From contig JACZKP010000026.1 of assembly GCA_014860005.1 (NCBI GenBank), positions 57,633 through 121,632 on the forward strand: a stretch of DNA of 64,000 bases. Reading direction: 5' to 3'. Below are positions 1 through 8,713 of this stretch, piece by piece; positions within the stretch are counted from its first letter, which is position 1, and each line of letters starts with the position of its first letter. The notes under the pieces were generated by a model. The model was not told the origin of the DNA and did no database searches. It saw only the letters and a list, made by a program, of their open reading frames with translations. The position numbers were made by a program, and so were the translations under genes. Source of the DNA: Verrucomicrobiota bacterium. GTDB lineage: Bacteria; Verrucomicrobiota; Verrucomicrobiae; Limisphaerales; UBA11358.

Positions 1-1
1 C

Positions 2-3000
2 GGCGGCCTCTCGCAGATTTCGCCCGAACAATTCCCGGAAACCGACGCGACGAAGGCGGCTTTCCGTATGACCGGCAGCCAGCGTTTTGCCTATCGCTTT
101 TCCGGCGCGGAGTTTGCGTTGCGGATTCAGGCGGACCAAATCCTGCCCGAACTGGCCGTCTCCCAGGTGCTCGCGTATCACCTCGGCGAGAATGAACTGG
201 CGATTGACGCCGAGCTGGAACTGGACATCCGCGAAGCGCCGTTGCGCGAGTTGCTGCTGCGCGTGCCCAAGGGTTATGCGCTCGCGCGACTCATCGCCAG
301 CGGCATGAGTGATTACTTTCTGACCGAAATACCCCTCACCCGTCCTTCGGACACCCTCTCCCCATCGGATGGGGAGAGGGATGGGGTGAGGGGCACGACC
401 GATCAAAGCGAACTCCGCATAGTTTACGGCCAGCCCGTTTCAGGCCGGCAGGTGGTGCAGTTGCGCCTCGAACGCAACAAACCGCTCGGCGAAACGAACT
501 GGGCGTTGCCCAAACTCGAAGTCAGCAAGGCGAAATCCACGCGCGGCCACGTGGGTGTGTCGGCGGACGCGGGCTTTCGCCTGACGCCGGAGCGGACGCA
601 GGCGTTGACGGAAATCGCGACGGCGTTTTTCCCGCGCAAGGTGGCAGGGATTCAATCGGCGTTCCGGTTGAGCGATCCCGCATGGCAGGCGACGATGCGT
701 GTCGAGCGTTTGCCGCAAACGGTGCAGGCGGATGCGTTTCATCTTTTCTCCATCGGCGAAGGCATCGCGTACGGCAGCAGCGTCCTCAATTTTCTCATCT
801 CCGGCGCGCCGGTGTCGGCGTTCCGAATCGAGTTGTCCGAGGAATATTTCAATGTCGAGTTCACCGGCAAAGACGTCCGCAACTGGGAGAAGACGACCAA
901 TGGCTTCCTCGTGAAACTGCACACGCCGGTGGCGGGCGCGTACACGTTGCTGGCGACCTACGAGCGGCCGTTCAAAGCGCAGGGGGACACGCTGGCGTTC
1001 ACGGGCGCGCGCCCGCTCGACGCGCAATCGGAGCAGGGTCACACGCTCGTCATCAGCGCCTATCAGTTTCGGGTGGAGCCGGTGGATGTCTCGCCCGGCT
1101 TGTTGCCTTTGGAAACCGGCGAGGTGCCGCCCGATTACCGTCTGTTCTTCGACGCGCCCATTCTGAAGGCGTATCGCTACACGGCCCGGCCTTTTAACTT
1201 GCGGCTCGCCCTCAGCCCGCTCGCGCAGGGCGAAACGCTCAGCCAAGTGGTGGACCGCGCATCGCTGACCACGCGCATCTCGAAAGAAGGCCAGGTGGTG
1301 ACGGACGTGCGGTACTTCGTAAAGAACCGTGGTAATCCCCATTTCCGCCTCACTCTGCCGGATGGCACCCAGCTTTGGTCGGCGCAGGTGAATGGCGCAG
1401 CGGTGGTGCCGGTGACGGACGCGAAAACGAACCTGATTCCGCTGCCGCAACAAACCGATCCGAACGCGGTCCTGACGCTCGATTTGAAACTGGCCTCCAC
1501 GTCGTCCGTGCCGGCGCGCGTGAGCGTGGCCGCGCCGATGCCGGGAGCGCCGGTCATGCTCGCGGAATGGAAGCTCGAACCGGACGCGGGCCGAAGGCTG
1601 GTGTTTCGCAAAGGCTCGCTCACCCCGGTGCATGGCGTCACCGATATTTCGGGGTTTGCCCAACTCGCGCGGACGTTCAGGGGGCAACAGGCGGATTTGG
1701 CAATCGTCTCGTTGTTGGCCGCGTTGATCCTTTTTGGAGTCGCCGGCGGGATTTGGCGACTGGCCGTTGGCGAGGGTGTTTACAAATTCAGCGCTCGCTA
1801 CCTGACCTGCGCGCTGGTGGGCTTGGTGGCGTTCTTGGTGGCCATGATGGCACTGGCCAGCCTGGGCGACCTGACGCAACGCCAGACGCGCTTGCTGCCC
1901 CGGGCGATCACGTTTCTTGCGCCCGTGCAACAAGCCGGCAGCCCGCTGACGGTGGAAGTGGCGAATATCGCGGAAGGTGTGTCGTTCACGGAAAAAGCTG
2001 GTTTTGCCTGGCCGGCGCTGCTGGCGCTGGCGGTTTGGGTCTATGGCTGGCTAAGGCCGGAGCGCGAAACGAAGGTGGCCGCCTGGCTGCTGGGCTGGCT
2101 CTTGCTGGTGTGGGCTGCCCTGCGCTGGCCCAACGGGGCGGTGCTGTTCTTGTGGGTGGTGGTGGCGTTTCTGCTCCTGCACGTCGCGTTTCCGTTGCTC
2201 CGCCGGCTCTGCCGACTCCCGCGCAAACCGCAGTCCGGTCCGCCCACGGTTTCGCCGGGCGACATCGCTTCCGCGACGGCCGCGTTCGCCTTGCTCGCAA
2301 CCCTTCAGGTTGGCTTTGCCGCTGAACGACCTGGTCAAAACTCCAACTTGCCCTCCTTCCGCGAGACCGCGCTCGCCGCGTCGGTCACGCAACAGATTCG
2401 CGTCGAGGAACAGTTCGCGCTGGCTACGGCCAAGCTTCGGTGGCAGGCCACCAAAGGTCAGATGTTGCCCCTGCTCTTCGAGCCGGCGGTTTTGACCCAA
2501 ATCACTTACCCCACCAACTCACTCAAACTGGTGCAGGCCACCGCGGGCGATCGAACCGCCCGGCAATTGCTCGCACTGGAGAGCGGCGTCTTTGAAGTGG
2601 AAGCGCAATATCAATTGCAGCTCACCCGGCGCGAGGGCGAGAGCGGATTCCCGTTGCCCACGCAGTCGGGCCTGGTCAACCGGCTCACCCTCACGCTGGT
2701 GAATCTGGACGTGGACGTGCGCTCGACGGCCGCGGTATCGGTTCAACGGGAAATGGCGGGCAGCAATACGGTCGCGACGCTGGTGCTCGCGCCGGTGCGC
2801 GACGCCTGGATTGGCTGGCAGCCGCGCAGTCGGGATGTGAAGCGCGAGAAGCCGGTGTTCTACGTCGAGTGGACGCAACTCTACGTGCCGTCGGCGGGTG
2901 TGATTGAAGGCGCGCATTACGCCGCGATCCGGCCGGCCCAGGGCGAACTGGGTGAGTTGGTTTTCAACGTGCCACCAGGTGCGACGGTAACGGATGTCAT

Positions 3001-5584
3001 TGACAGTAGCCGCCGACGTGAGGAGGCGGACTCTGCAAAGCCGAAAACCGATGACCGCCTCCTCACGTCGGCGGCTACGGGAATTGTCTCCTTGTGGCGG
3101 TTTGATCCCGACACACGAAAACTGCGCGTCACATTGAATCCGTCACAGTCGCGTCCGTTCACGCTGATCATTCGGTCGCAGGTCGCGACCGGGCCGTTGT
3201 CCTTCGAGCAATCCATCGGACTCGTGTCGGTAGAGAACGCCGCCAACCAGATCGGGTTGCTCGGCGTGGCCACCGGCAACGAGGTGCAACTCGACACCGT
3301 GGATGCGGCGGCGCTTTCGCCGATCAACCTCGAAGATTTTCCCGGCTCGGTGGCGCAAGCGCTCGCCGCTCAGATTCCCGGTCTCACGGTGCGGCGCGCG
3401 TTTCGGTATGCGGACACCAAGGCCACAGCGTCCGTCAAAGCTTCGCCGGTCGAACCCGACGTGCGGGTGGAGACGCAGGACACCTTGTCCCTGGGCGAAG
3501 ACCGGATCGTGCTGGCCGCGAACGTGATCGTGGACATCACGCGTGCGGGGGTATTTCGACTCAGCTTCGACTTGCCGCCGAATCTGGAAGTGGAATCCAT
3601 CAGCGGAGCGGCGTTGAGTCATTGGACCGAATTGAAGACGGAAGCAGAACGCATCATCACGTTGCACCTGAAGGGCAAGACCGAGGGCCGGCAACAATTT
3701 GCCATCAGCCTCACCGGGCCGGGCGTGAGGGCGACGGGCGATTGGACCGTGCCGCGCCTCGTTTTGCGCGAGGCGAACAAACACAGCGGCACACTGGTCG
3801 TTGTGCCGGAACAGGGCTTGTTGCCGCAGGTCGCCGCCAGCGAGGGGCTGACGCAGTTGGACCCGCAGAAATCGGGCATCCGCCAAAAGGGCGTGCTGGC
3901 GTTCCGCGTCCTGCAAAAGGCATGGCAACTGTCGCTGAAACTGGAACAGGTGGAGCCGTGGATTCAAGTGACGAGTTTGCAGCATGCGACCGTAACTGAG
4001 GCGCAGGTGAAAGTGGCGGCGAATTTGCAATATCAGATCGAGAACACCGGCCTGAAGGCGTTTCGTCTCTGGCTCCCGGTCAATGCCGAGAGCGTGCGCG
4101 TTCAGGGCGATCAAGTGGCCGACTACCTCGCCACCCCCGGCGCGGTCACGAATGGATTGCAGGAGTGGGAGGTCAAACTGCATCGTCGCGTGATTGGCCG
4201 TTACCTCCTGCAGGTGTTCTGGCAGACGCAACTCACGGCGGACGTGCCGCAGATATTGCTGCGCGGCGTGCAGGCGGCCGACGTGAATTTGCAGCGCGGT
4301 TTCGTGACCGTGCAAGCCGGTGGGCGTTTGCAGGTGCGTCCGGACATTCTTCCCGAATCGCTGCAACCCACCGAGTGGCAGAGCATCCCGCGCGCATTGC
4401 AGCAGGATCTGCCGGCGGCCACGGCCAACTTTGCCTGGCGGCTCGTCGAACCGGATTTCCAGCTTCCCCTGAACCTCGACCGCCACAAAGCTGCCAAACT
4501 CCTGCCGGCGCGCGTTAACAATGTCACGCTGAACTCCGTGATCTCTGACAGCGGGGCGATGCTCACGCAGGTGCGCCTGGAGATGCTGCCCGGCGACAAA
4601 CGCCTGTTGCAATTCACCCTGCCGAAGGACGCGAAATTCTGGTTCGCGTTTGTGAACCAGAGCGGGGTCTGGCCCTGGCGCGAGCAGGATCGCGTATTGA
4701 TTCCGTTGGAGCAGGAATCCCGCAGCGGGAAAACCGTGCCGGTGGAATTGTTTTACAGCAGTCAGGCCGGCCAGCCCGGCGGACGGTCGCTTGATCTGGA
4801 ATTGCTCGCGCCAAAATTTGATCTGCCATTGGAAAACGTGACGTGGCGCATTCATCTCAATGAAAAATGGCACGTGAAACGCCACACCGGCACGCTGCAA
4901 TTCCAGGAAGCGCAACTCGTCACCCGCGCCGCAGCGATGGACGTGCAGACCTACCTGCAAAATGAAGTCAGCCAGCAGCGCGAAAAGACCCGGACCGCCG
5001 AGGAAATGTTGAGTGCAGCCAACACCGCCCTTGAGCGCGGCGATCCGCAACAGGCGCGCCGCGCGTTCCAGGCGGCGTTCGGTTTGAGCCAGCACGATCT
5101 CGCCTTCAATGAAGACGCCCGCGTGCAGCTCAACAACCTCAAGCTCCAGCAGGCGCTGGTGGGTTTGAACTTCCGGCAGGCGGCGGTGGCCGGCGAAGAG
5201 GGCGGCGTGGCCGGCCAATTGCGCGAACTGCGCAGCCGCAAGGACGCGAATTACACGCAACGCGACGCAAAGGAAATCATTGACCGCAATACCGCCGAGG
5301 AAAACGCGGCGTTCATGCGCCTGGCCGAGAAACTCATCCAGCAACAGGACGCCGCCGTCAGCAGCCCCGCGGCCATTCGCGCCAACATCCCCGAACAGGG
5401 CCGGCTCCTGACGTTCCAGCGCGCCGTGGTCGTGGACCCGTGGGCGGATTTGAGGATCGGCCTGCAAGCCAAAGTATCGCGGGCGTCGTCGTGGGGGATG
5501 CGGATATTCGTCCTGCTGGTGACCGCGCTGATCATGGTCGGAGCGGCCCGGCTCGCGCGCGGGGTCAAACGCCAGACCGGTTGA
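2..5584 (+). CDS. Giant membrane/envelope protein of unknown function, 5' end outside window
   Basis: The frame is open from base 2 to the TGA at 5582, so at least 1860 residues are visible; the ATG at 68 is internal and the true start lies upstream. I do not recognise the family. Counting from the ATG at 68, there are about 540 mostly beta-rich residues, a cluster of five hydrophobic helices (about 543-711), a second long beta-rich region (about 740-1630), a charged helical stretch (about 1640-1760, with a TPR-like segment around ALERGDPQQARRAFQAAF) and a C-terminal membrane helix (about 1811-1831) ending in basic residues. This suggests a membrane-anchored envelope protein with two large extracytoplasmic domains. 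Two palindromic repeats are read in frame inside it (332-393 and 3006-3078). A long antisense ORF opposite its 3' part is a codon-bias shadow. Coding is certain; the role is unknown. Confidence 0.85.
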   Translation, partial: GGLSQISPEQFPETDATKAAFRMTGSQRFAYRFSGAEFALRIQADQILPELAVSQVLAYHLGENELAIDAELELDIREAPLRELLLRVPKGYALARLIASGMSDYFLTEIPLTRPSDTLSPSDGERDGVRGTTDQSELRIVYGQPVSGRQVVQLRLERNKPLGETNWALPKLEVSKAKSTRGHVGVSADAGFRLTPERTQALTEIATAFFPRKVAGIQSAFRLSDPAWQATMRVERLPQTVQADAFHLFSIGEGIAYGSSVLNFLISGAPVSAFRIELSEEYFNVEFTGKDVRNWEKTTNGFLVKLHTPVAGAYTLLATYERPFKAQGDTLAFTGARPLDAQSEQGHTLVISAYQFRVEPVDVSPGLLPLETGEVPPDYRLFFDAPILKAYRYTARPFNLRLALSPLAQGETLSQVVDRASLTTRISKEGQVVTDVRYFVKNRGNPHFRLTLPDGTQLWSAQVNGAAVVPVTDAKTNLIPLPQQTDPNAVLTLDLKLASTSSVPARVSVAAPMPGAPVMLAEWKLEPDAGRRLVFRKGSLTPVHGVTDISGFAQLARTFRGQQADLAIVSLLAALILFGVAGGIWRLAVGEGVYKFSARYLTCALVGLVAFLVAMMALASLGDLTQRQTRLLPRAITFLAPVQQAGSPLTVEVANIAEGVSFTEKAGFAWPALLALAVWVYGWLRPERETKVAAWLLGWLLLVWAALRWPNGAVLFLWVVVAFLLLHVAFPLLRRLCRLPRKPQSGPPTVSPGDIASATAAFALLATLQVGFAAERPGQNSNLPSFRETALAASVTQQIRVEEQFALATAKLRWQATKGQMLPLLFEPAVLTQITYPTNSLKLVQATAGDRTARQLLALESGVFEVEAQYQLQLTRREGESGFPLPTQSGLVNRLTLTLVNLDVDVRSTAAVSVQREMAGSNTVATLVLAPVRDAWIGWQPRSRDVKREKPVFYVEWTQLYVPSAGVIEGAHYAAIRPAQGELGELVFNVPPGATVTDVIDSSRRREEADSAKPKTDDRLLTSAATGIVSLWRFDPDTRKLRVTLNPSQSRPFTLIIRSQVATGPLSFEQSIGLVSVENAANQIGLLGVATGNEVQLDTVDAAALSPINLEDFPGSVAQALAAQIPGLTVRRAFRYADTKATASVKASPVEPDVRVETQDTLSLGEDRIVLAANVIVDITRAGVFRLSFDLPPNLEVESISGAALSHWTELKTEAERIITLHLKGKTEGRQQFAISLTGPGVRATGDWTVPRLVLREANKHSGTLVVVPEQGLLPQVAASEGLTQLDPQKSGIRQKGVLAFRVLQKAWQLSLKLEQVEPWIQVTSLQHATVTEAQVKVAANLQYQIENTGLKAFRLWLPVNAESVRVQGDQVADYLATPGAVTNGLQEWEVKLHRRVIGRYLLQVFWQTQLTADVPQILLRGVQAADVNLQRGFVTVQAGGRLQVRPDILPESLQPTEWQSIPRALQQDLPAATANFAWRLVEPDFQLPLNLDRHKAAKLLPARVNNVTLNSVISDSGAMLTQVRLEMLPGDKRLLQFTLPKDAKFWFAFVNQSGVWPWREQDRVLIPLEQESRSGKTVPVELFYSSQAGQPGGRSLDLELLAPKFDLPLENVTWRIHLNEKWHVKRHTGTLQFQEAQLVTRAAAMDVQTYLQNEVSQQREKTRTAEEMLSAANTALERGDPQQARRAFQAAFGLSQHDLAFNEDARVQLNNLKLQQALVGLNFRQAAVAGEEGGVAGQLRELRSRKDANYTQRDAKEIIDRNTAEENAAFMRLAEKLIQQQDAAVSSPAAIRANIPEQGRLLTFQRAVVVDPWADLRIGLQAKVSRASSWGMRIFVLLVTALIMVGAARLARGVKRQTG
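332..393. repeat. Palindromic repeat inserted in frame in the giant membrane protein gene
   Basis: Outer arms CCCCTCACCC (332-341) and GGGTGAGGGG (384-393) enclose inner arms CCCTCTCCCC (354-363) and GGGGAGAGGG (371-380), with loop ATCGGAT. The 63 bases from 332 are exactly 21 codons and encode a polar, low-complexity peptide rich in S, D, G and R. Similar CCCTCTCCCC/GGGGAGAGGG elements are, to my recollection, common as dispersed intergenic repeats in related genomes. Confidence 0.8.
3006..3078. repeat. Perfect 24-bp inverted repeat inserted in frame in the giant membrane protein gene
   Basis: The arms at 3006-3029 (starting GTAGCCGCCGACGTGAGG) and 3055-3078 are perfect reverse complements over 24 nt, separated by 25 nt. 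The reading frame runs straight through and encodes a charged peptide (SSRRREEADSAKPKTDDR and onward). The sequence is unrelated to the palindrome at 332-393, so this gene has received two different repeat families. Confidence 0.85.
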
Positions 5585-5740
5585 ATCGCTCTCCGCGGAC
5601 ACAACGGGGATCTGCGCGGGGGACGGAGTGCGTGCCGCCAGTCGTCGCCTTGGGCAAGGCGCGCAAACATCTACCAGGCTATGAGAAGAAAGTCCGTCCG
5701 TTGCGCGATGCGCTGGAGGAAGGAATTCTCGGCGGGCCGG

Positions 5741-5764
5741 AGCGCCGATCTCCGATCCGGCGCT
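5741..5764. repeat. Imperfect palindrome, possible dispersed repeat
   Basis: AGCGCCGAT (5741-5749) faces ATCCGGCGCT (5755-5764) across a 5-nt loop with one bulged base. It overlaps the last codons and stop of the DUF433 gene. It could be a transcription terminator for that gene or another dispersed palindrome; there is no T tract. Confidence 0.35.
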
Positions 5765-5999
5765 ATGGGCGGGAACAAGCCGTCGCCAATGCGAGGGTGG
5801 ACTCGGCGAATTTCAGAACGGTCAACGCCTGTTCGCGGGTGACACCCGGAAACCATTCGAGAAACTGGTCCACCGTCGCGCCGCCTTCGAGGTTCGCGAA
5901 GAGCGCGGCGACCGGCACGCGCGTTCCTTTGAAAACCCACGCCCCGCTGACTTTGCCGGGCACGCGCTCCACCGCCGAACATTCTGTCCAATCCAACAT
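5763..5999 (-). CDS. DUF433 domain protein (VapB-like antitoxin family)
   Basis: A 78-residue product. The core matches the DUF433 pattern: FKGTRVPVAALFANLEGG, then a short helix, then FLEWFPGVTREQALTVLKFAE. In this family the (K)GTR(I/V)PV motif and the FPGL/VT motif form a winged-helix-like DNA-binding fold, usually an antitoxin paired with a PIN-like (DUF5615/Mut7-C) toxin. I chose the ATG at 5999 because residues before it in the longer ORF (from 6095) look random. No toxin gene is visible downstream (5584-5762), so the gene is orphaned, or the partner has been lost to the repeat-rich sequence there. Confidence 0.65.
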   Translation of the reverse strand: MLDWTECSAVERVPGKVSGAWVFKGTRVPVAALFANLEGGATVDQFLEWFPGVTREQALTVLKFAESTLALATACSRP

Positions 6000-6200
6000 G
6001 CGGCACAAGCTACTCCGGGCGCATGACGAGGACAAGCCAGCCGCACCCAGACTTCGGACCTCGGCCTTCGGACTTTGCCTTCTACTTCCCTCCATCCTTC
6101 CAAAACTGCCGGGCGGGGCCGGTGGTTTACAGCTTGCCGCGATGGCCGAGCGCAGCTTCAGCTTTCTTGAATTTTTGACTGATCACGCTGCCGAGGTTAA

Positions 6201-6232
6201 CGCAAAGGCGCAAAGCCGCAAAGACGCGAAGC
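6201..6232. repeat. Four degenerate copies of an 8-bp tandem unit
   Basis: The 32 bases divide exactly into CGCAAAGG, CGCAAAGC, CGCAAAGA and CGCGAAGC. Translated, it gives the KAQSRKDAK-type peptide seen in many misannotated short ORFs of related genomes. It is noncoding here. Confidence 0.7.
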
Positions 6233-6489
6233 GGACTTGATGGCCGTCCACCGCTTGCGCCCTAGAGCTGAAGTAACGAATCTCTGATTTCGGAGTAAGC
6301 CGCGGAGGCCATTGGGTGGGAGTGTGTAACGGTGGGCCGCAATCGTCAATTCCGGGTTCGGGCGTTCAGGTGTGGCCACACTGACCGGATCGTTTGAAGG
6401 CAGAACTCCCAATCCATTCACCGGTTCCACCGTGCTCTTGGTGAGCCGCCACGATCACCGTATCGTGCATTGGGAGTATGAACCTGGCA

Positions 6490-6547
6490 GTGGCACGGGC
6501 ATCCTGCCCGTTCTTTTACTTTCAAACAGGCGAGACGCCGGGGCCAC
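6490..6547. repeat. Palindromic repeat of the GTGILPV-encoding type
   Basis: Arm 6490-6510 (GTGGCACGGGCATCCTGCC and onward) is an imperfect reverse complement of arm 6527-6547 (ending GACGCCGGGGCCAC), with a 16-nt loop. Read on the plus strand it gives GTGILPV followed by RRDAGAT, a pair of peptides I associate with a dispersed repeat in Verrucomicrobia genomes. It lies between genes. Confidence 0.7.
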
Positions 6548-6601
6548 TACCGGTTTTACAGAACAGCAACATGTGTCCGCCGCCAGACGGGAACGCGCCG
6601 C

Positions 6602-8713
6602 TCAGAAGGGAAAACCAATCGAGAAATGCAGCGTACCGGCGGGATCGTGAGTCCGTCGGTTCAGGTTGTGGCCGTATTCCAGCCGCACCGGACCAATGAC
6701 GGTTTTCCAGCGGATGCCGCCGCCCACGGAATACAAGCTCTCGTTGAACGGATAGTCCTTCACGTTCTCCGCCAGGCCGATGGCGTCGCAGAACGCCACG
6801 AGCGACCACACGGGTGTCAAGGCTTGTTCGAATTCCACGTTCCCCAGCAGAAACGCCTCCGCGCCCACGATGCGGCCTTCCGCGTCGCGCGGTGCGGCTT
6901 CGCCGTATTGATACCCGCGCACGGAGTTTTCGCCGCCGGGGAAGAAGCGCCTCGCAAACGGCAAGTCATCGCCCGCGCAGCCCAGCGTCAACGCCACGCC
7001 GTGCGTCGCGCCCAGATGCACGCGCCGACCGCCACCCAGGTTGAAATGATACGAGGCGCCCAGTTCCGCGCGGTAATAGTTCACGTTGCCGCCGAAGACC
7101 TCTGTCGCCACTTCCTGGCTGAGCGCCAGATGGTGTCCCCGTTTCGGATCGAGCGGGCTGTCGCGGCGATCACGGGCGAGGTCGAGCACCCACGCGGACA
7201 CGGTGGCGTCCTTAGGACCAATTTCGGCGCTGACTTCCGACTGGGTCGCCTGCACGCGCTGGTAATTGAATCGCAGCCCCGCATGGGTTTGCAGCGAAGG
7301 CATAAAGCGTTGGGCGCCCACGCCGCCGCCGTATTCCCGCCGGAGGAAATCAATCTCCTCGCGCCGCAGATACGAACCGCGCACAAACACGTCCGTCTCG
7401 CCGCCAATCAGGTCGGGCATGGTGTAGGAATAATCGGCGCTGGTGGATTTGAACGATTGCACGGCGCGCAACCGCGAGCGGTGGGCCAGTCCGAACAGAT
7501 TGCGCTGCTCCAGTTCCACCCCGCCACGCAGCATCTCGTAACTGCCGTAGCCCGCCAGCAGGCTTACGTCCATGCGTTTTCCTTCCTCCAACGTGAACAC
7601 GGCGTCCCGCTCCAGCCCGTCGGGAGGATCGTAGTCCAGTTCCACACGGTTGAAGACGCCCAGCCGCGCCAGCCGGAAACGCGCCCGCTCCACGTCCACG
7701 CGATCCAGCCATTCGCCCGGCTCGAGGCTCGCGCGCCGTTCCAACACGGAACGCCGCGTGCGCTCCTCGCCTTCGAATCGCACGTCACCCAACCGCACGC
7801 GGTCGCCCGGTTCCACCCGCGCCAACAGGTCCACTTGAATGGAGTCCGCACTGGTGTCGCGCTCCTCCGGCGTCATTGTCACATCGGCATCCGAAAAGCC
7901 CTTGCGATACAACTCGCGCTGCAAAGTCTGGGTGTAATCCTGTGCCCATAGCCGCGAGTAGGGCGTATCAGGTTCTCTGGCGGGCATCTTGACGGGAGCA
8001 GTCGCTTCCGGCGGATGAATTTCCTGCCGCACCGAACGCACGACCGAGCGGCGGCCTTCGTTCACCTGGACCCGCAACGTCACGGCGCCGCGCTCGTCAT
8101 CCCGCTGCAAACTGGCGGTCGTCACCTCCGCGTCCTCGTAACCTTTCTGTTGCAGCGCGTCGGTGAGAGCGCGCAATGCACTGGCCAGCCGTCCGGGGGT
8201 GTAGAGACGCGTGCTTTTTTGCGGCAACAGAAAATCCGTTCCCATGAAAAACCGCTGCGCCTCCCCGTCACGGAGCGCGGTCAGGCCCTCGAACGAAACT
8301 TTGCGAAAGTAAAACCGGACGCCGCGGCGAACTTGAAAATGCACACGCCCCGCGCGCAGCTCGCGCGGCAGCCGCGAATACAATTCCTCATCCCACTCCA
8401 GCACCTGAGTACTCCCGTCCAGCAACGTGAGCCGGAGCGTCATGGCGGGCGCAAGGTAGCCTTCATCCTTCAATCGCGCTGCCAGGATGAGCGCCGCGTC
8501 TTCAACGTCGGCCGCGTCGTAGTACGGTCGTTGGGTGGCATCACTTTTGAGCAGGCGCAGCGTCTGGGCCAGTTGCCGGTTCACCACGAGGCCGCACCCG
8601 CGGACCCGCACCTGGACGCGGTCATTGGATTCCTCTGCCGCGTCCACGGTCGCGCCGAAGCACACGGTCGCCAGCAGCGCCGATGCGACAAGGATGGTTG
8701 GCCAGCGCTTCAT
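6602..8713 (-). CDS. tamA: Omp85-family outer membrane assembly protein, TamA-like
   Basis: A 703-residue protein. A signal peptide (MKRWPTILVASALLATVCFG) is followed by POTRA-like repeats to about residue 330 (for example VRFYFRKVSFEGL and DRVRLGDVRFEGEE), then a C-terminal beta-barrel. The barrel carries the conserved loop-6 motif FFPGGENSVRGYQYGE near residue 590 and ends in the terminal Phe used for barrel insertion. The ATG at 8713 is preferred over the one at 8731 because it overlaps the tamB stop as ATGA, implying translational coupling, and it begins a clean signal peptide. With its TamB-like neighbour it should form a translocation and assembly module spanning the periplasm. BamA is the alternative, but the TamB partner and the length favour TamA. 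Confidence 0.88.
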   Translation of the reverse strand: MKRWPTILVASALLATVCFGATVDAAEESNDRVQVRVRGCGLVVNRQLAQTLRLLKSDATQRPYYDAADVEDAALILAARLKDEGYLAPAMTLRLTLLDGSTQVLEWDEELYSRLPRELRAGRVHFQVRRGVRFYFRKVSFEGLTALRDGEAQRFFMGTDFLLPQKSTRLYTPGRLASALRALTDALQQKGYEDAEVTTASLQRDDERGAVTLRVQVNEGRRSVVRSVRQEIHPPEATAPVKMPAREPDTPYSRLWAQDYTQTLQRELYRKGFSDADVTMTPEERDTSADSIQVDLLARVEPGDRVRLGDVRFEGEERTRRSVLERRASLEPGEWLDRVDVERARFRLARLGVFNRVELDYDPPDGLERDAVFTLEEGKRMDVSLLAGYGSYEMLRGGVELEQRNLFGLAHRSRLRAVQSFKSTSADYSYTMPDLIGGETDVFVRGSYLRREEIDFLRREYGGGVGAQRFMPSLQTHAGLRFNYQRVQATQSEVSAEIGPKDATVSAWVLDLARDRRDSPLDPKRGHHLALSQEVATEVFGGNVNYYRAELGASYHFNLGGGRRVHLGATHGVALTLGCAGDDLPFARRFFPGGENSVRGYQYGEAAPRDAEGRIVGAEAFLLGNVEFEQALTPVWSLVAFCDAIGLAENVKDYPFNESLYSVGGGIRWKTVIGPVRLEYGHNLNRRTHDPAGTLHFSIGFPF

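Larger units (their letters stand above)
6000..6601. other. Repeat-rich intergenic region without a supported gene
   Basis: About 600 bases between the DUF433 start and the end of tamA. It holds a degenerate 8-bp tandem repeat (6201-6232) and a palindromic repeat (6490-6547). The short ORFs crossing it read as repeat translations (such as GTGILPV and KAQSRKDAK) rather than proteins. I see no clear promoter, RNA gene or terminator. Confidence 0.6.

Noticed and set aside
3143..5602. 819-residue ORF on the minus strand opposite the giant protein gene
   Set aside because: It is rich in R, H, Q and L without motifs, and lies opposite a strongly coding frame. GC-rich codon bias creates such shadows.
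5671..6006. 111-residue minus ORF overlapping the DUF433 gene
   Set aside because: Its frame lacks the DUF433 motif and its end reads as a repeat translation.
6201..6232. CRISPR-like short repeats
   Set aside because: Units are 8 bp with no spacers; it is a simple tandem repeat.
6197..6430. 77-residue minus ORF
   Set aside because: It runs over the 8-bp tandem repeat, has no domain, and resembles repeat-derived peptides.
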